In this document: in pieces, positions 36,016-50,500 of the stretch
Position numbering within the stretch: position 1 is the first letter of the stretch
Layout: every line of letters begins with the position of its first letter
From: Neodiprion pinetum
Taxonomy: Eukaryota; Arthropoda; Insecta; Hymenoptera; Diprionidae
Reading direction: 5' to 3'
Assembly: GCF_021155775.2 (NCBI RefSeq)
Contig: NC_060235.2
Coordinates: 43,186,701-43,250,700, forward strand
Length of the DNA stretch: 64,000 nt
Made by a program: the position numbers and the translations under genes
Notes under the pieces: generated by a model
What the model was told of the DNA's origin: nothing
Database searches by the model: none
The model's input: the letters and a program-made list of their open reading frames with translations, nothing else

Positions 36016-39000
36016 CTAAGGGGAAATTGACCAGTACCCCGGTGGCCACAGGTCAGTGGTGCTCATCGCTTATCAAAGAACAAAGCTCTTTCGAAATCCG
36101 GCTTCTCCATTGACGAGTCTTGCGAGAAGCCACCGGGAAAGAACTTTGTGCTCCTCCTGAAACCGTTGCTAGTCAGATAAGTAGGTATTATACATATATA
36201 TATGTATAGTTCAGCCCGGTCCCAGTAAGTGACGAATAGAGTCACACAGACGAGAAAGGTTTTCTGCTTGGTTGAACAGGCTATCCGAGAACCTCCAGCG
36301 ATCTCAGAACAAGAGACCATTAGCTTTGTCCTCACAAGTTAAGATTTGGTAGCCTCTGATTTTCGTGAAATTAATCACGGTGAAACAAGATACACCCGCA
36401 AGCAAATAGAGCCATGGTCATCGTCGAGGTGAAACGTCAAGTAAGGTAGAGCTTAACGCGTAGTGTTATATCTCACAACATGTTGTCTGCATTCAATTCG
36501 TGAACGAAATATCGAACTCCATTAACGTTCATTAAAGGCAGCCCGGGAGGAACCGTGATGAATCTCTTGCATTCCTGAATGTTCATTCCATCAAACTTAG
36601 AAGGAAAGATGAATCACTGGTTCCTTCGTTTCTAACCAGTGCATAGTTCACGTTCGTGCACGGCATGACTGCAAGCCTAGCTGTTTCATTCGAGCAGCCA
36701 CCAAACAAGCCAAGTTAAACTTCAAGATTTAAATTGAGAAATCTGGTCTAATAAGAATAATTCCGTCGATATGATTGCGGGACAAACATTGAACTTGAAA
36801 AGCGAAACACTTGCTCGTTTCCTCATCACGAAAGACAATTAAAATAACAACTCCCTGAAGCCGAGGGACCCGCGAAATTGCAGAAAAATGTTTCAAATTC
36901 GTCGCTTGCATTCGGATAGGACGTGTTTCCGGTTTTGGACAATAGCTCCATTCCGATTCTAGTCTGCAACCTATTACCGTTCAAGTCATCTCCGGGGGCG
37001 GATCTCTCTGAGAACTTTTCTTCGCAGGTGGGCAGAAGCATAGATAGACGCGCGAAACAATATGATTAAAACGTCTTTGCGGGGTTCGCGACAGCGCGCG
37101 CGCATGTAAATTTCGTAGAGATTGCCTCGCCACACCTCGGCTTCAGGCACGCCGCGAATGTCCAGCCTGGTCCAGCTAGCGGAGATGCCAGTATTGATCT
37201 AGCCTTCCTCCGGCCGACTTCCTCCCCCGTCTCTGCCCATTCCTCCTTTCCTTTCCCCTTGGCCTCCGCCAGCTTCTCCCCTGAGCTCCACCTTCGCCTC
37301 CACCTTTTGCGAACAACCCCTACGTGTTACCGGGGGCCAAGAGGGCGCTCCGTATACATATATACCTGTATACATATACATACATGTATGTATATACGTG
37401 CGTTGCGGGGCGAGAGAGGCACGAGGTCCGGTCGGCAAAGCTACCCCAAGCTTGCAAACTCGCAAGCAGGCAAGGAAGTATACGTATAGGCACCGACGCG
37501 CTGTTCCGTTCACTCTTGCAGCGCGCGCCACCCGCGCCCCAAACCACCTCGTAGGAAACGTAGAGAGCCAGGGGCTGTCAACCCCGTGGTGAAAATCGCC
37601 CGGCGAGTTTCGGGGTCAACCTTCGTTCGGCGGATTCTCTCCTTCTTTTCCGTTGAGGAATTTCCCGCTCGCGCGACAAGCGCGGGGATTGATTCTGCCC
37701 TGAGAATGAGCTGGATTTCTCGGGTAACGGTTCAACGCAGAAATATGTTTCTACGTCCTCGCTGCAGAGGTCAGGTCACACTGGGTACTTGATTTATTCC
37801 AACCTGTATGTCGCGGCGTTGGAATCGAATTCATTTTGGTCAAGTTCTTATCAATTCGCTTACACAGTCATGTGAAAGAAGCAGCTTCCTCTCAATTCTG
37901 TACAACCGGACGAAGGTTTTAGGAGACTGTAAAGCGCATACTTACAATTCTCAACCGTTGGCTGAAAGTGTCCGCGAAGAACGCGACTTTCATCAATTAT
38001 CCAAGATCGGGGAGGTGCGACTCGTTGAGGTTTAAGCCGGATCGAGAGATAGGTACACCTTGGACTAATCATTACACTGCACCGAGGGGAATTCGGGTCA
38101 GTTACGTCAAAGAAAATCTTGGACCCGCGCACCAGAGGCAGAGCGTCGCATCGTCGGAACATTTTCCATTTCCACTGGCGTAATTAGATCTACATCCCAA
38201 TTTTCCGGGCCAGCGTCCACGGACCACGAAAGCGAAGGAGAGGAGCAGCGAGAGGGAGAAAGAGAGGAACGGAAAGGGAAGCGCGAGAGGGGGAGGAAAG
38301 GGAAAGGAAGAGAGAACGCCGCGGTCTAGTCCTCGGCGTCGGCGGTACGCGAGATTAAGATCCGTAGCGATAAGGCGGCCGCTCTCGTCCTTATCGTTAT
38401 CTTATTAGGGTAGTCGGGGTCCCCGAAAGCCGAGGGGTGGCTGTCCGATGGGCCGAGGAGCCGGAGTGCCGGGACTGAGAAGGCGAAGGGTAGCATGGAA
38501 GAAAAATGAAAGAAAGCCAAGAACCTACCCCACGGCCCATCAGTCATCATATAAAGCGATCTTTCGCCCGGCTCTTCTTCTTCCACCTTGCTCTTCGTTT
38601 AACTCCTCGACTCTCAAGCTTCGAACTCAGCTGGCCCCCTTTCTCGGTTAAAACGGCCGAACGTTGCGCGTCTGGAGATAAGGAATCAAGTTTTCAATCT
38701 GGAAATTGTCGCTTCGATTGCTGCCAGGGCTCGCGCATTTATTGTCAACGTCAAACGGCAGCCAGATTCCGCTCTCGGTTAACCTCTAGCTTTGTACACA
38801 ATTGTTTCGCATCCTCGCATCGTTCAATTTCACCGTCTCTTACGTATTCGACCGGATCAGCTTTGGCACGCCTACTTTTCCGTCTCAAAATTGTGCCATT
38901 TTTTCATCCCATTTCTCCCCGATGTCTCAGCTGGTATGCGAATGAAACGCCTCGACATTTTGTCCGTAGTTAAACTTTCACACGAATCGTCATTGAATTA

Positions 39001-42000
39001 AAAATTTTAATCCGACACGTCTGCGGTGAATGAAGACTTTGACGCGCGTTATTATTAGTATAACCCGAATCGAAAAACGAATCTTCCATCCCCCAACGGG
39101 TTCTCGACTCTCTCGCACCATCCAGCCGTCTTCGTCCGAGGAAACCGCTCGTCGAACTCGACCGACTTGGTGCCCTAGTCTTCAAGACTTTGACCCACAT
39201 CATATCAGTCGTTTTTGCTACCCTATACGTAGGTATAGGCGCGCGATCTGTTCGCCTCTTTATACCGGGACGCGTGTGTGTGTCTGTACCTATTTCGCAG
39301 ACTAGAGCAATTTATAGCAGAACAGCTACCGTACACCAAGGCTATTATCTTAATCCCATACATCTGCTTTAAGACTCTCTTAACCGCGTCTCTTGCCCGT
39401 CCTCTCGCCACGAGTCCCAACACGTTACGAATTACGTCTTTCGCATTTTCCTCATCCCTTTTCGACTCGCGTGCCGGGGACGAGTCAAATATTTGCCAAC
39501 GCAAAAGAGGAACAGTCATCGTTCCTCAATAATAAATCGCCCGTCGCCCCTCCGCTCGGTCTTACACGGGTGGTCTCGCCGCCGCGGCCGGTGTGTAAAA
39601 CAATCGTAAAATCAAATCTCAACCTGGTGGTCAATTAATTTTACATTTTGTTGAGAAAAAGTAGGTAGACGGTAATTCCGGGAATACAAGCGGTCCCGGC
39701 TTGCCGTGTGCAGAAGTTTCAACGACGAGTTGCGCAAGCGAAATGAATTCGCCTCCGTCTTCCGAAAGAATCTTATTCGGAATATATTAAATAAATTATG
39801 CAAATCGAATTAGCATTTCGTTTCTTGACAACAAAGTCGCCGACTACTCGTGAGAACTTCGGCCCTGCCGCGGAATTTCGTCGACGGTTATTATAAGTCA
39901 CTGTAATCGGGACCTTTCTATATTAGAATACGCAACACCGGGTAGCATGACACTGGGTATAGAAACCGCCAAAACAGTGTCGAATTTTTTGCCGAAAATA
40001 TCAGTTTCGTCCGACATTTTACTGTAATGATGTGACATGCAGTCCCTGGATGAAAATTTTCGTGATAAGTAGTCGAATTTGCGGCGGCCGAACGAGTTCA
40101 ACCGATATGTGTGCAATTGGTACCAGACCAAAGTTATGAAAAGCTGTAACGGCTTAACGTACGATAATTTTTTTAACTGATATCGGAAGAAAACATAGTT
40201 GTAGTTGCATATCTAGCCGTAATATCCCGAGCATAATTTCCACCCATTGATCGAAAGCTACCGCTATAGAGTTAGTCACTATTCAGCCAATTAAACGTGT
40301 TTCTGCAGCTATGAATTATTTTTTGTTCTATATTCATGGAACTTTGTTGCTCTGCGGCGAAGCATTTAACGGAATGCGTATTGTGTTTCCGAAGCAAACT
40401 TTCCCTGCGTCATAATAAAGCGTATTATACTGTCCGCCTATCCAGCTTTAATTTTTTTTGTCCAATTCCAATGGCAGGTGTGAAAGAAACTGTGAGTAAT
40501 CGGTTTTCGAACGAGCATAATACATTCCGATACGCGGCGGCTGTATCAAGCCACTGAAGAATTATTTGAAGTCATGAGTGGAAACGGAAATGACGAAGAT
40601 ATTGTCTCGAGAGCGATTGTTCCGATGAACCGGTGTCAATGTTCTCGAAACTAAACGGAACAGCCTTGACCCTGGAGCGTGGGTACAGAGACGAGGGAAT
40701 TGAGAGCGAAAGGAGATTGATAATTATCCAGGGAAGCCGGCTTGGCGCGCAATGCGGACCACCGTGCCGAGGATCCCGGAGAGGGAAGACTGGGATAGAG
40801 AATCTCGCACACTGACCGACATTTTTGTGGTGTCGAGGAATGCCCGTCTGCTCACCGCCGCCGCCCTTCTGACGTGAGATTAAAAATCACCGAGGTGGAC
40901 CTCGCAGCGAGGAAGAAGGTGAGAATGGCAGGGCTGAGAGATGAGCGAGGGAGAAGGAGACAGGGGCGCCTAGCAGAGAAAGTGTTTGTTTTACGCCGCT
41001 CCTCCTCCTCCCTGCGCTGCGGACATCTTTACAGTCACGGTGTCTCCCGCTGTGTGAAATAATCTTTATATTCTAGTCGCGGCAACAAAGCGGCGGCGGG
41101 AGCTCGGAACTTCGCGGAAATTACTGCGTGGCATGGGTGTGTGTCCGCGTGTGGGTGTGCACCTAATTCCGAAGGGAAGAGTTTACCCGCACCTATATCT
41201 CGACGCGTTCCTGCGCCTCGGGATATACGTATAGGGCTTACCGCGGCGAGGAGAAAACTGGACCGGGCGTAATTAATAGTCGCTGTCGGGCCACGTCAGA
41301 TCCTTTTTCTAACAGCTTCTTCCTCCGAAAACCGCAGACGATGCGGTCGCCTCTGCCGACGACGACCGCTCGATTGTTATTATCTCACATTTGCGGTCGG
41401 TCTTGTTAAATCGAATCCTATTTTACCACTATCATCGCTATCGTTCGGGAGTAACGAACTCCGATCCTGCACCTCGCAGGAAGGACTCGCGCTAATTGTA
41501 ATCGGGAATTACTTTCTTTTCAGAATATTTCTTACAGTTGTGCAACAACCACGGAATTTAAAGCTAGATCAGTTTTTTTCTTCAAGTCATCGGTAGCCCG
41601 TGAGAAAAATAATTCTAATGCGAAAAGGAGGTACATAGGAACGATAAGCTTGCAGGCTGTAAATTCTTTTCGACGTTTTAAGGTCGGCCTACTAATAATA
41701 AGCGATTTCACCATGTCCGAAACAACTTTCAATTTCCGTTCTCTCTTGTTTAAAATTTTGTATCAAGCAATTCAGCAATGTGAAAAAAAAATCGAAAAAA
41801 AAAAAGAATCCAACTCGCGTAAGCAGACTCGAATGGAAAAATAATGATTAGTTTTGAGTACCTTTAATCTCATTGATCAAGAATGTTAATATACGAAGAA
41901 GGAGAGTAAGAAAAAATTAGCGGCAATCCTGCAGACTTTGACCTCTGGTTTTGTCGTATGCTACATTTCTTACTGCAGAGTAAATCGACGGTACAGCGAT

Positions 42001-42174
42001 TTTACGTGTAAAGAGGTTTGGGATGAAACTGATTCGATGCAATGCATCGCGTGTATTTGGGTAAATTCCGAGCGTCGAGACCGAGTCAGTTGCTAAGTTG
42101 CTAACGAGCGATCAAGGATGATGGAAGCCCGTAAATTCGCGAGACGGCCTTCGATTGCAAGCTTGACTCTCGAC
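36016..42174. other. no gene seen
   Basis: Mixed, partly GC-rich DNA (notably 37080-37570 and 38220-38500). It includes a TATACATA-type patch at 37350-37396 and a polypurine tract at 38228-38312. Overlapping frames up to 155 codons (38506-38973) run in several phases and show no coding character. Confidence 0.45.
38228..38312. repeat. polypurine tract
   Basis: A GAGAGG/AAGGGA-rich plus-strand stretch of about 85 bases. Confidence 0.8.
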
Positions 42175-42250
42175 ATGGTTTAGTTCGTGTATTCCAAGAT
42201 GGTTTAAAGGTGGTTTAGCTTGGTTTAAGATGGTTTAACTCGGTTTAAGG
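42175..42250. repeat. 10-base tandem repeat, consensus TGGTTTAAGN
   Basis: Five consecutive 10-base units from 42200 (ggtttaaagg, tggtttagct, tggtttaaga, tggtttaact, cggtttaagg), preceded by one displaced copy of ATGGTTTAG at 42175. The unit length is close to one helical turn. Confidence 0.85.
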
Positions 42251-44408
42251 TAGCCGCCATCAGACGCACCGGCCGCGGCGTTCACCTCGTAAAATTATCC
42301 GTAATAAAATTGTGATTTACGCACGTGTTCCTGGAAAGCAGACCAACTCGACGGTAAACAGTATATAGACCAGGGAACTCGCGCGACGCCGCGGAGCTCG
42401 CGGTTGGTCGTCGACTGACCTTTAGGTAATTATTATTTTCGCGAAACTTGTCGAACGCGAGATTCTGAGATCATCGCGATAATTCTTTGTTTGAACGCGA
42501 AAAGATTCCCACAGCGCACGCACATGATGAGGGGGGGGAGAGTGAGGTACGTCGTTCGTACCCTGATGAAATGATACATTCCTCGAGCGTTCTTTATTAG
42601 CTGACGAGTTCCCAAGAATTCATACATTCACATCCATAAGTAGGATATGTCTGTACCAATTATAATACAACCATCGATCCACACCCCAAATTATCAGGCT
42701 TCACTTCTTTATACATAATCAGTTGAACATGGGCTTCATTAACAGTTTTTAAATTCAGCTCAATATTCTTCGCTACACGTTACGTAAAAAATGGTTCGGG
42801 CCGGCTGGTGGAAATTTCAAAAATTAATGGTCATATATAATTACAGTAACACACATCACTATTTTGTATTCAGGAAGAATAAATTGTGACTTTTTTCAGC
42901 GGTATACGAAAATACAAAATTTGTTATTGAAGTGTAGAAAATATTACAATTTTCAATACATTAGCACACAAGCTGTAAGAAAGGAAATGATTATACTAAT
43001 TTCGGATCGAGATCCGCGGAGTAAAATATTGAATTCCAGTTCGCGGAGATCAATGGCAGAGGTCCAATTCTTCGCTGCAAAACTGGCACCTCTGCACTGT
43101 CAAATATTTGATACCCCTGTACCTCGGAAAATTTTTTGTGGTCAATTTACACATTCAACGTAGTCACCAAATTATCGTCCGTATAGCAGTCCGCACCGAA
43201 TTTTTCTTACGGTGTATTAACACAGCACGGATTAAACGACACTTATACCCACGAAATGAAAATCGGAACGAGCAACAACATTTTTCGAATTCACCGCTGG
43301 CAAGTTTATATCCCCATGGGATATTATACTTGCAGAATCGACCACTCGATAAAAAAAGTTACCAAACTTTCGGGATAATCGGATCGAATCTGATGAAAAT
43401 TATATGCAGTGGATAAACGATCGAATGACCTCGCGGCTTACGTCACGGACGTCGACTCCATCCCGAAGCATGACAGGGACCCTGATCATTCCTTGGAGAC
43501 CCATTATTACCGCTGTAGCAACACGACCCAGATCTCCGCGACGCTGATTCGATTGTTTCCTTTTCCCTTCCCGAATCTCGCACGTTTTCGCCCAATCTGT
43601 ATACATGTAAGCGATTCGTTGAAATAAAATTTGAAAAAAGTAAAACAAAAATAACGCTCGGTTATGGCCCAGCCGTATCCTGCGGGCGCTTAACACGCTT
43701 TGAGTTACAAGTCGGCGTATGCCCAATCAATGCTTAATCCAACGCTAAGCTAGCAGGGAGAGCCGGCATTCGATTTATGTAGAGCCCCGACGTTTCCTGG
43801 CGCCTTTGCAGTTTGAGGAAAAAGCGAGAGCCAACGAACCTCGCGAGCCGTAAGAAACGACAGAGAGGCCCGGCTGTAGGCACAGGCGCTGATGTATAGA
43901 GCCGGTGATACAGAGTATCTAGTGTGGGTGCAGGAGGCCGGGGGGGTGGTGGCAGGCTGACGTAGAGGCACCCAGACATCCACGAGAAGAGAGTAAACCC
44001 TATGGCGAGCACACGACACCCGCGAGTCATAAAACGAAACTGTAAAACTAGGGGCCCGTCCTCCCTCTCCCCCCGTTCGTTCGTCTCGCGGCCCACCATT
44101 GCCGCCCTGCGTACCAATTTCGCCCGGCATCGGCCTCGCTCTCCTCTCATCTCCACTCCTGTCGGTTGCCTCTCCTCCGCCAGGGCCACGCTAACCAGTT
44201 CGTCCTAAGACTCCGCATCTACGCAGGAGAGACGGAAGAGCCAGGGATGAAGGAGGGCGCAGGCGGGACGAGGGGTTCGGAGCAGTTTCGATTCCCTTGG
44301 AACCCGAGTCCCCATTGGTCCAACGACGCTAAACTCGACGCAATCGACCGAGCCTCGGTGGTCGACGTCCAAATTCCAAATTACCCTCTTTACTCTCTGC
44401 AGGGCTCC
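42251..44408. other. no confident gene
   Basis: AT-leaning up to 43.4 kb, then GC-rich to 44.4 kb. Overlapping frames of 126-151 codons on the minus strand at 43734-44189 are open in two phases at once, as expected from GC-rich non-coding DNA. Confidence 0.4.
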
Positions 44409-44456
44409 GGCTCTGCCTCTGGCTTTGCCTCTGGCTCTGCCTTTGGCTCTGCCTCT
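44409..44456. repeat. 12-base tandem repeat, consensus GGCTCTGCCTCT
   Basis: Four units with single-base variants. One frame would encode a Gly/Ser/Ala/Phe repeat, but no flanking coding context is seen. A C-rich run follows at 44468-44490. Confidence 0.9.
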
Positions 44457-47400
44457 GTGCTCTCTCACACCCCCCAGCCTCCCCCCCCGCGGTGTTGATC
44501 GCTCTCTTTCTCTAGCTTTCCATTCTTTGTAGGCAGGTTATACCCCACTACTTGGACGTGCAAGTCTTTCGCCTTTTGTCTTTGCGGCGGGCAGCACACA
44601 CAAGGTTTTTCTCGAGGGAGTCTGAATACCAGGTTCCGGTTCTGCTATGCTGCATTAAAATCTACCTTCCGAAGAGGGTTTTAATTTGTCCTTTGAAAAG
44701 TTACACTTGTAGACGTTGGCAAATGTCATTCCGCGCATATCTACCTGTGTGTGTAAGGGATTTAGAATTTACCCTAACCAAAGTGTGACACATGAAATAT
44801 TTTAAGCTTATAGTGATCGAATATCAGCACAGCCAATCATTGAATAACTGTAGATTATTTTGATTTGAGTAATATTGCAATTGCCTCGTTTTGCTTTTGA
44901 ACAAATTTTTTTTAATACTTTATAATATTTTACATTTTGCAGATTGCCGATTCATTACGTTTATCAGCCTAGGACGCCTTGCCAACGGTTGTTTTCACCT
45001 ACGAATTGAAGCTATAATATTAATTCGGAGGGATAAAAAACAAACTATAAACTTATGTCGAGGATATGCGAAACGTGCACGTTATGGATGATTTGATGAG
45101 GCTCGTCGAAGACTTGGAAGCATTTTATTGCCATATTACTGTAAATTTCTTGTCACGTGACAAGCCACGTCGTAACGCGGGTTTCATGGTCACGTCGGAT
45201 ATACATGCGTACGCATGTAACGTTCGCGAAAGCCGTTAAAGGGTTTTTAAATTACCGTTTTCTTTATTCCCAATCAACTTCGCCGATGCGGCAGGTAAAA
45301 ATTCTGTATCCGAAGTACGTTGCAGTAACAGCGAACGAAACACGACGCTATCGGTGAGAGTTTGCAATCTAGCCGCAAAAATTTGCGGTTCTGCGACGTA
45401 AGCCTGCAGACGGAGGGGACCACCCTTGCCTTTTTTTACACGGTCCGGGGTACACAAGCAGCTATGTGAAAAACGGCGGTGTATTGTATCTCGCCTCGTG
45501 CAGATATATAGGTATACAGGCATGTTATATCCGCGTAGCGCTTTTGGCTGCTGCTAGAAAATTCAATCTAGTAAAACTTTATGTGCGGCAGCTAGCTCCC
45601 ATATGAGACGTATGGGGGATGAACGGGCCTCGAAGAAGGGTGTCGAAAGAGGGTGCGGAGGACTGGTTGGGGGTGGTATTAGAAACCAAGGCATTTTATT
45701 AAGGCGGTTTATGACCAAGGGCATACCCGTTCACGTCTTATGCGTACCCATATACGGGCCAACCTACGTAGACTTGCTTGGTACATATATACGTCACATG
45801 CACATATATATGGTGGATATTGTACCTATACCCATGCGAGTACACGTGCGATGGGAAAAAAGCGTCTTCCGTTCAGAGGTAATATGTAAAAGGTGAAATG
45901 CGATGAGGTAATAAATGAAAGTAATCTCGTGCTGATTCGTAATACGGCTTTGCATAATTACGGACATTTTTTCCACCCCCTTATTCATTTTTCCTCCTTC
46001 GATCTTCTTCTTCAATCGACTATATGTATATGCTGCAAGGATGGTGAAAGCAGGCTTCGCCGTGAATCGAGAGAAGTAAATGGTGCATGAGGTAAATGCT
46101 TTCACTTTTAAGAGTTTTCCAAGTTTCAGAAGGCAACGCCAATCCTTCTTACAAGGCGGAAACTTTATTATTCCGGACGGTCGATTGGGAAATGATAGTC
46201 ATATACTGTTCCGCGTAATCACAGAACCCATCCGACGACAGATCGTTATTGATTCCGCTAATTCTTGCTTCTCCTGATCATATCGCGCATAACTGCAAAC
46301 TTTTAGATGCGATTCGATTACACAAATGCTTTCAACATCTTGAACACGAGTTAAAGCTCAACAGTACATCATTATTCGAAAATTGATGAGTTATGAGAAT
46401 GTGGACTGATTTATTGATCGATTGTCATTCGTAGTTGTAATTTTTGTCTAATAAAATTGATTGAAACTGCAAGATCCCGCGATGCGTGGTGTTGCATCGA
46501 GCATCTATGATCCGGAGCAGTGACTGCGAAGCGTATCCCTGAACGAATGATAACGTCTAACTTATCAGCTGTCAGAAGATGATTGCTCCAATAGCATACG
46601 AAGATGCTGTTATCCTCTGCAAGACGGTTAGTGGTAATTATTTTTGTCGACTGCTGGTAAGATGGCGAAACGTTTTACAAAATGATATCGACGGATGCTG
46701 ATTGTCTTGTGAGGCTGGATTTTCACAGACGTCAAATCGAAGCGACGTAAAATTGTCACGGCAGCTCCACGCTGTCGGCGGAACTATCGTAAGTCGCTCA
46801 CAAAAATGGATAGGTACCGACAGTACCGACGCAACGGAAAAATGTCGCGAGTCTGAACCACACGGTTGAGTTGGTGGTTCACGGTTGCGGTTTTACTCTA
46901 AGAATTGAAAAATCTGTGAATGGCGAGTGTGGAGAAACGGAGAAATGAAGAAACGAGAAAGAAATCGAACATAGCGGTAGTAGTTTTTCGAGGTACAAAA
47001 TGAATCTAATTCATTCTAATTGTACCAGAATCGTGCATCATTAAGACGCCTTTTCATACGTTTATTACCACATAGTCCATACCAAGAATATTTCAGTAAC
47101 GTGAGACCTACAAAACGATTCTGAGACGAAAAGTTTCTCAGCTCTAAAAATCACAAAACAGCTAGGCTAACCCCTTTGGATTTTTCCAGAGAAAATTTTG
47201 CTGATTTTGAAAAATGGTCGAATTAATTCTTTGATGCATTATATCGACGTGCTTTTGCGAGAGGAATCAATTACGCGCAACCCGAATACGCCATCAGCTT
47301 TTTCATTATCTTCATTTCTTTTACACTTCCAACTAACAATCCTAGATCTTCAAATTCTTCGAATCAGAATATAATTGAGATCTATTGTCCTAACACGTGG

Positions 47401-47599
47401 GTTCCAACGGACGGCATTTTTCCGTTGCGTCTGTACCCATTTTCATGAGCGACTACCACCACCAACGGCGTGCCGCCGCTTCTATTCAACGCCCGTGAAA
47501 TTTCAGCCTGACAGAGATTTCGAATCTGTGATGCTTTCGCCGATCTCGGACTATGTCTCTCACCCTGTGAATTATGGGTAAATTTTTACTACTTCTCGA
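44457..47599. other. no gene seen
   Basis: Mixed DNA grading into the AT-rich block. Short frames only. A TATATACGTACACATATATATGG-like alternating patch occurs at about 45784-45812. Confidence 0.45.
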
Positions 47600-50500
47600 T
47601 TCTTTGAATGACCAATAATTATCCTGGGCTTTAAATAGTGAGAAGAGAAAACATAAAATTGACTGGATAGCAAAAATTCCATGTGATCGATTGAGAAATA
47701 CCACGGGATAGAGAGCGATGACATGTTAACTTGAAAAATATGTTGGTAATACGTTATGAGGATGCTGTAGTGAAGTATTACCGACCGAGTACAACATCAC
47801 TCAATGCCGTTGACTACCAAACAAAAATATCCTAACGCATTTTCGTTTCATACGAAAATAACGCCGGAAACTGCAGTTCTGCAACTATGAGACACAATAT
47901 TGTTTTTCGCAATATCCTTGTTTGGCATCGCATGCAGAATTGCGTCAGCTGCGACGTTTTTTTATCAACGATACGAGTTCTGATATTATTAGCCGAAACA
48001 AGAGACCATAAAATTTAAGTTGGTCGGTAGAGACTGACCACAGCATCCTCAAAGGCCTCCAAGTTACAGGTTAAATAAGATCTGGCCATAAGCTTGTGCT
48101 TAGGATAAATAATGAAATCATTTCTTCTTTATACGCATTTATTGAAAATATAGGCCACGTATAAGACTCGCACGAATTAACAATTTGCCCAATTATAAGA
48201 GAACTACAAACTAAATACTACCAATCAATTTTGAGGTTCAAAAATAAAAAACAGTTAATTTGTTAGGATTATTTCAGCGGATTTTAAAGAACGCTGAAAT
48301 CAAATTATGCTAATCCTATATCGATGCAATTGAGCGCGAAAAAACTCTTGTGTATAGTCTGAAGTTGTTGCGACATGCAGTTCAAAAGCAACAGCCAAAA
48401 AACGACAACTTTATCCAAATTTTTGAGCTATATCCTCAACTGTTGCTCCAACGATGTTCTTTTCGTGTTCGTGAGTTTCAATAACCGCCGGATATGGTAA
48501 AAACGACCGTTCCATAAATCGTACAAATACACGAAAGATTTATTTATATAAAATATCAATGTAACACTGATGATATTGAAACTGTTGTGCATTTCATTTT
48601 TGTTCATTTTACCTACATACATAAGTGACATTGAATCTCGAGAAATAAACCATTAGTCGAAATTCCTCAAACATCTCACTTTTGAAACTCTAATAACTTA
48701 CTCAGCACAGGATTCAGTAGGTACTCTTCTTAATAGGAACTGAAGAGTCTAAAGGTTGTTAGGATTGGAAGTAAAGGCGCATTCCGTTGTTCATTCATTT
48801 TAATAAGGTATAAAATCAATTCACATAATATAGTCATCGAATGATAAGAGATCACAAAACATATTTAAATTGTGACAAACGGTATTTTTGAAAATATACC
48901 CACGTTTCCCATTCATAAATAGCATACGTTTATATTAATTAATCGTAATATCTTCAATTATAACTTTTTTCATAGTACCATTCGTTACAATATTTACAAA
49001 AACCATACGTACAACTTAAAAATTAATGGTTGAAATATACGTGACACATTAAAATATTTCACTATAACTATACCATAATTCAAAATTGAATATAATTTTG
49101 CCAATTGCACTATATATATATGCTCGTCGAAGAACAATTGATTTAAATTCTTAATTCACTATTCATTTTCAATATTTCAATAATTTATCTAAACGTTAGG
49201 AAACATTTTTTCTAGGCGGTATGAAAACGATTTTATTCCTTAAACACGCATTACGGTAATTGCGAGTTCCACCCTACAAAGCCGATCACCTGAACGTGTC
49301 AAAAAAATTACATATAAAAAAATACTCCATATCCGAAGTAAATCTTAAGACAGCTGCTGACAATCACTCAAGTAAATTCAATCAAAGAAAAACGGGATTA
49401 AAATTGGCTTAAAGTTCTGCCTAGAGGAAACTTTTCACCAATTTATTCCAAGATAACTCAGAGTATAATTCAATCCGTGGCTCATTACGATATTCGCTAA
49501 TTACAAGTTAGGAAATTGCAATATGCACAAGTGATCTTCATAGAAAATTGTATTATCAAAGTACCGGGAGTTCAGTGAATTAATGAAAAGATATCCGCAG
49601 GGATATAATAATATGACATTACAGCGTAGTCATTAGTAAATAAAGTTAATTTTTACTTTTTCACTATTTATAATATTATTATCATTTTTATGATTTTAGG
49701 TGCTCTCGTTTTTTGCATATTCCTAATTATTTTGTAGTCTTCGTGTTACTTGATGGTTGAAGTAATTATTTCTATACGCCATGCCAAAGGCATGCGTCTT
49801 CTTGTGCGGCTGCGCAGAGTAACGATTATCAAACCTTTATTGTTACATTACTATGGAGATTATTCCGAAAATTGAGAAATAATAAATTCGTATGATTGCC
49901 ACCATCCTCGCCACACTCTAAGCAATCTAATACGCAATCGTATTCAATCTCAATTGGATCAAGGCGCGAAAAGTACTTTAGCCGTAAAGTAGGTATTTAT
50001 TTAGGCTTTTGCAAGCCGTCTCAGTAGTTTTAATAAGAAAACGCGAGAATTAAAAATAACAAGAGTAAATTAAATTTCGTCAACCTTGGAAGAATTTATC
50101 TTGCTATACATCATTTCGATACACTCTGAATAACGATCAATATCGTTGTTTACAATTATGTATTCATCCAGAGAAATATTCCAACGATTTTAGTTCATTC
50201 CTTTTTTATCGCAATATAGATGCAATAGCTCGGTACGAGATCGCTGAAACTTTATAGTCAGATATTATGATTATTGCCCAACAAAATTCGGGACACATTT
50301 AACAGAACATACGTACTTACAATGTTAGAATTACAAATGTATAAACTAATCATAAAAAATCTTCAATGTCAATAAAACACGCATGTATAAATTCATATTC
50401 ATAGGATGCGCGTATTACACAATATGCATATGAAATATGTGTATAATATAAAGTTAAGGGAGAACGGAGGCATAATCGCTGTGCAGGGCAGGGTTAGTTT

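Noticed and set aside
38506..38973. Plus-strand frame of 155 codons
   Set aside because: Ser/Arg/Phe-rich translation of GC-rich DNA, overlapping other open phases, without splice context.
43734..44189. Minus-strand frames of 126 and 151 codons
   Set aside because: Two phases are open together in GC-rich DNA and neither has splice sites or protein-like regions beyond a Pro run.
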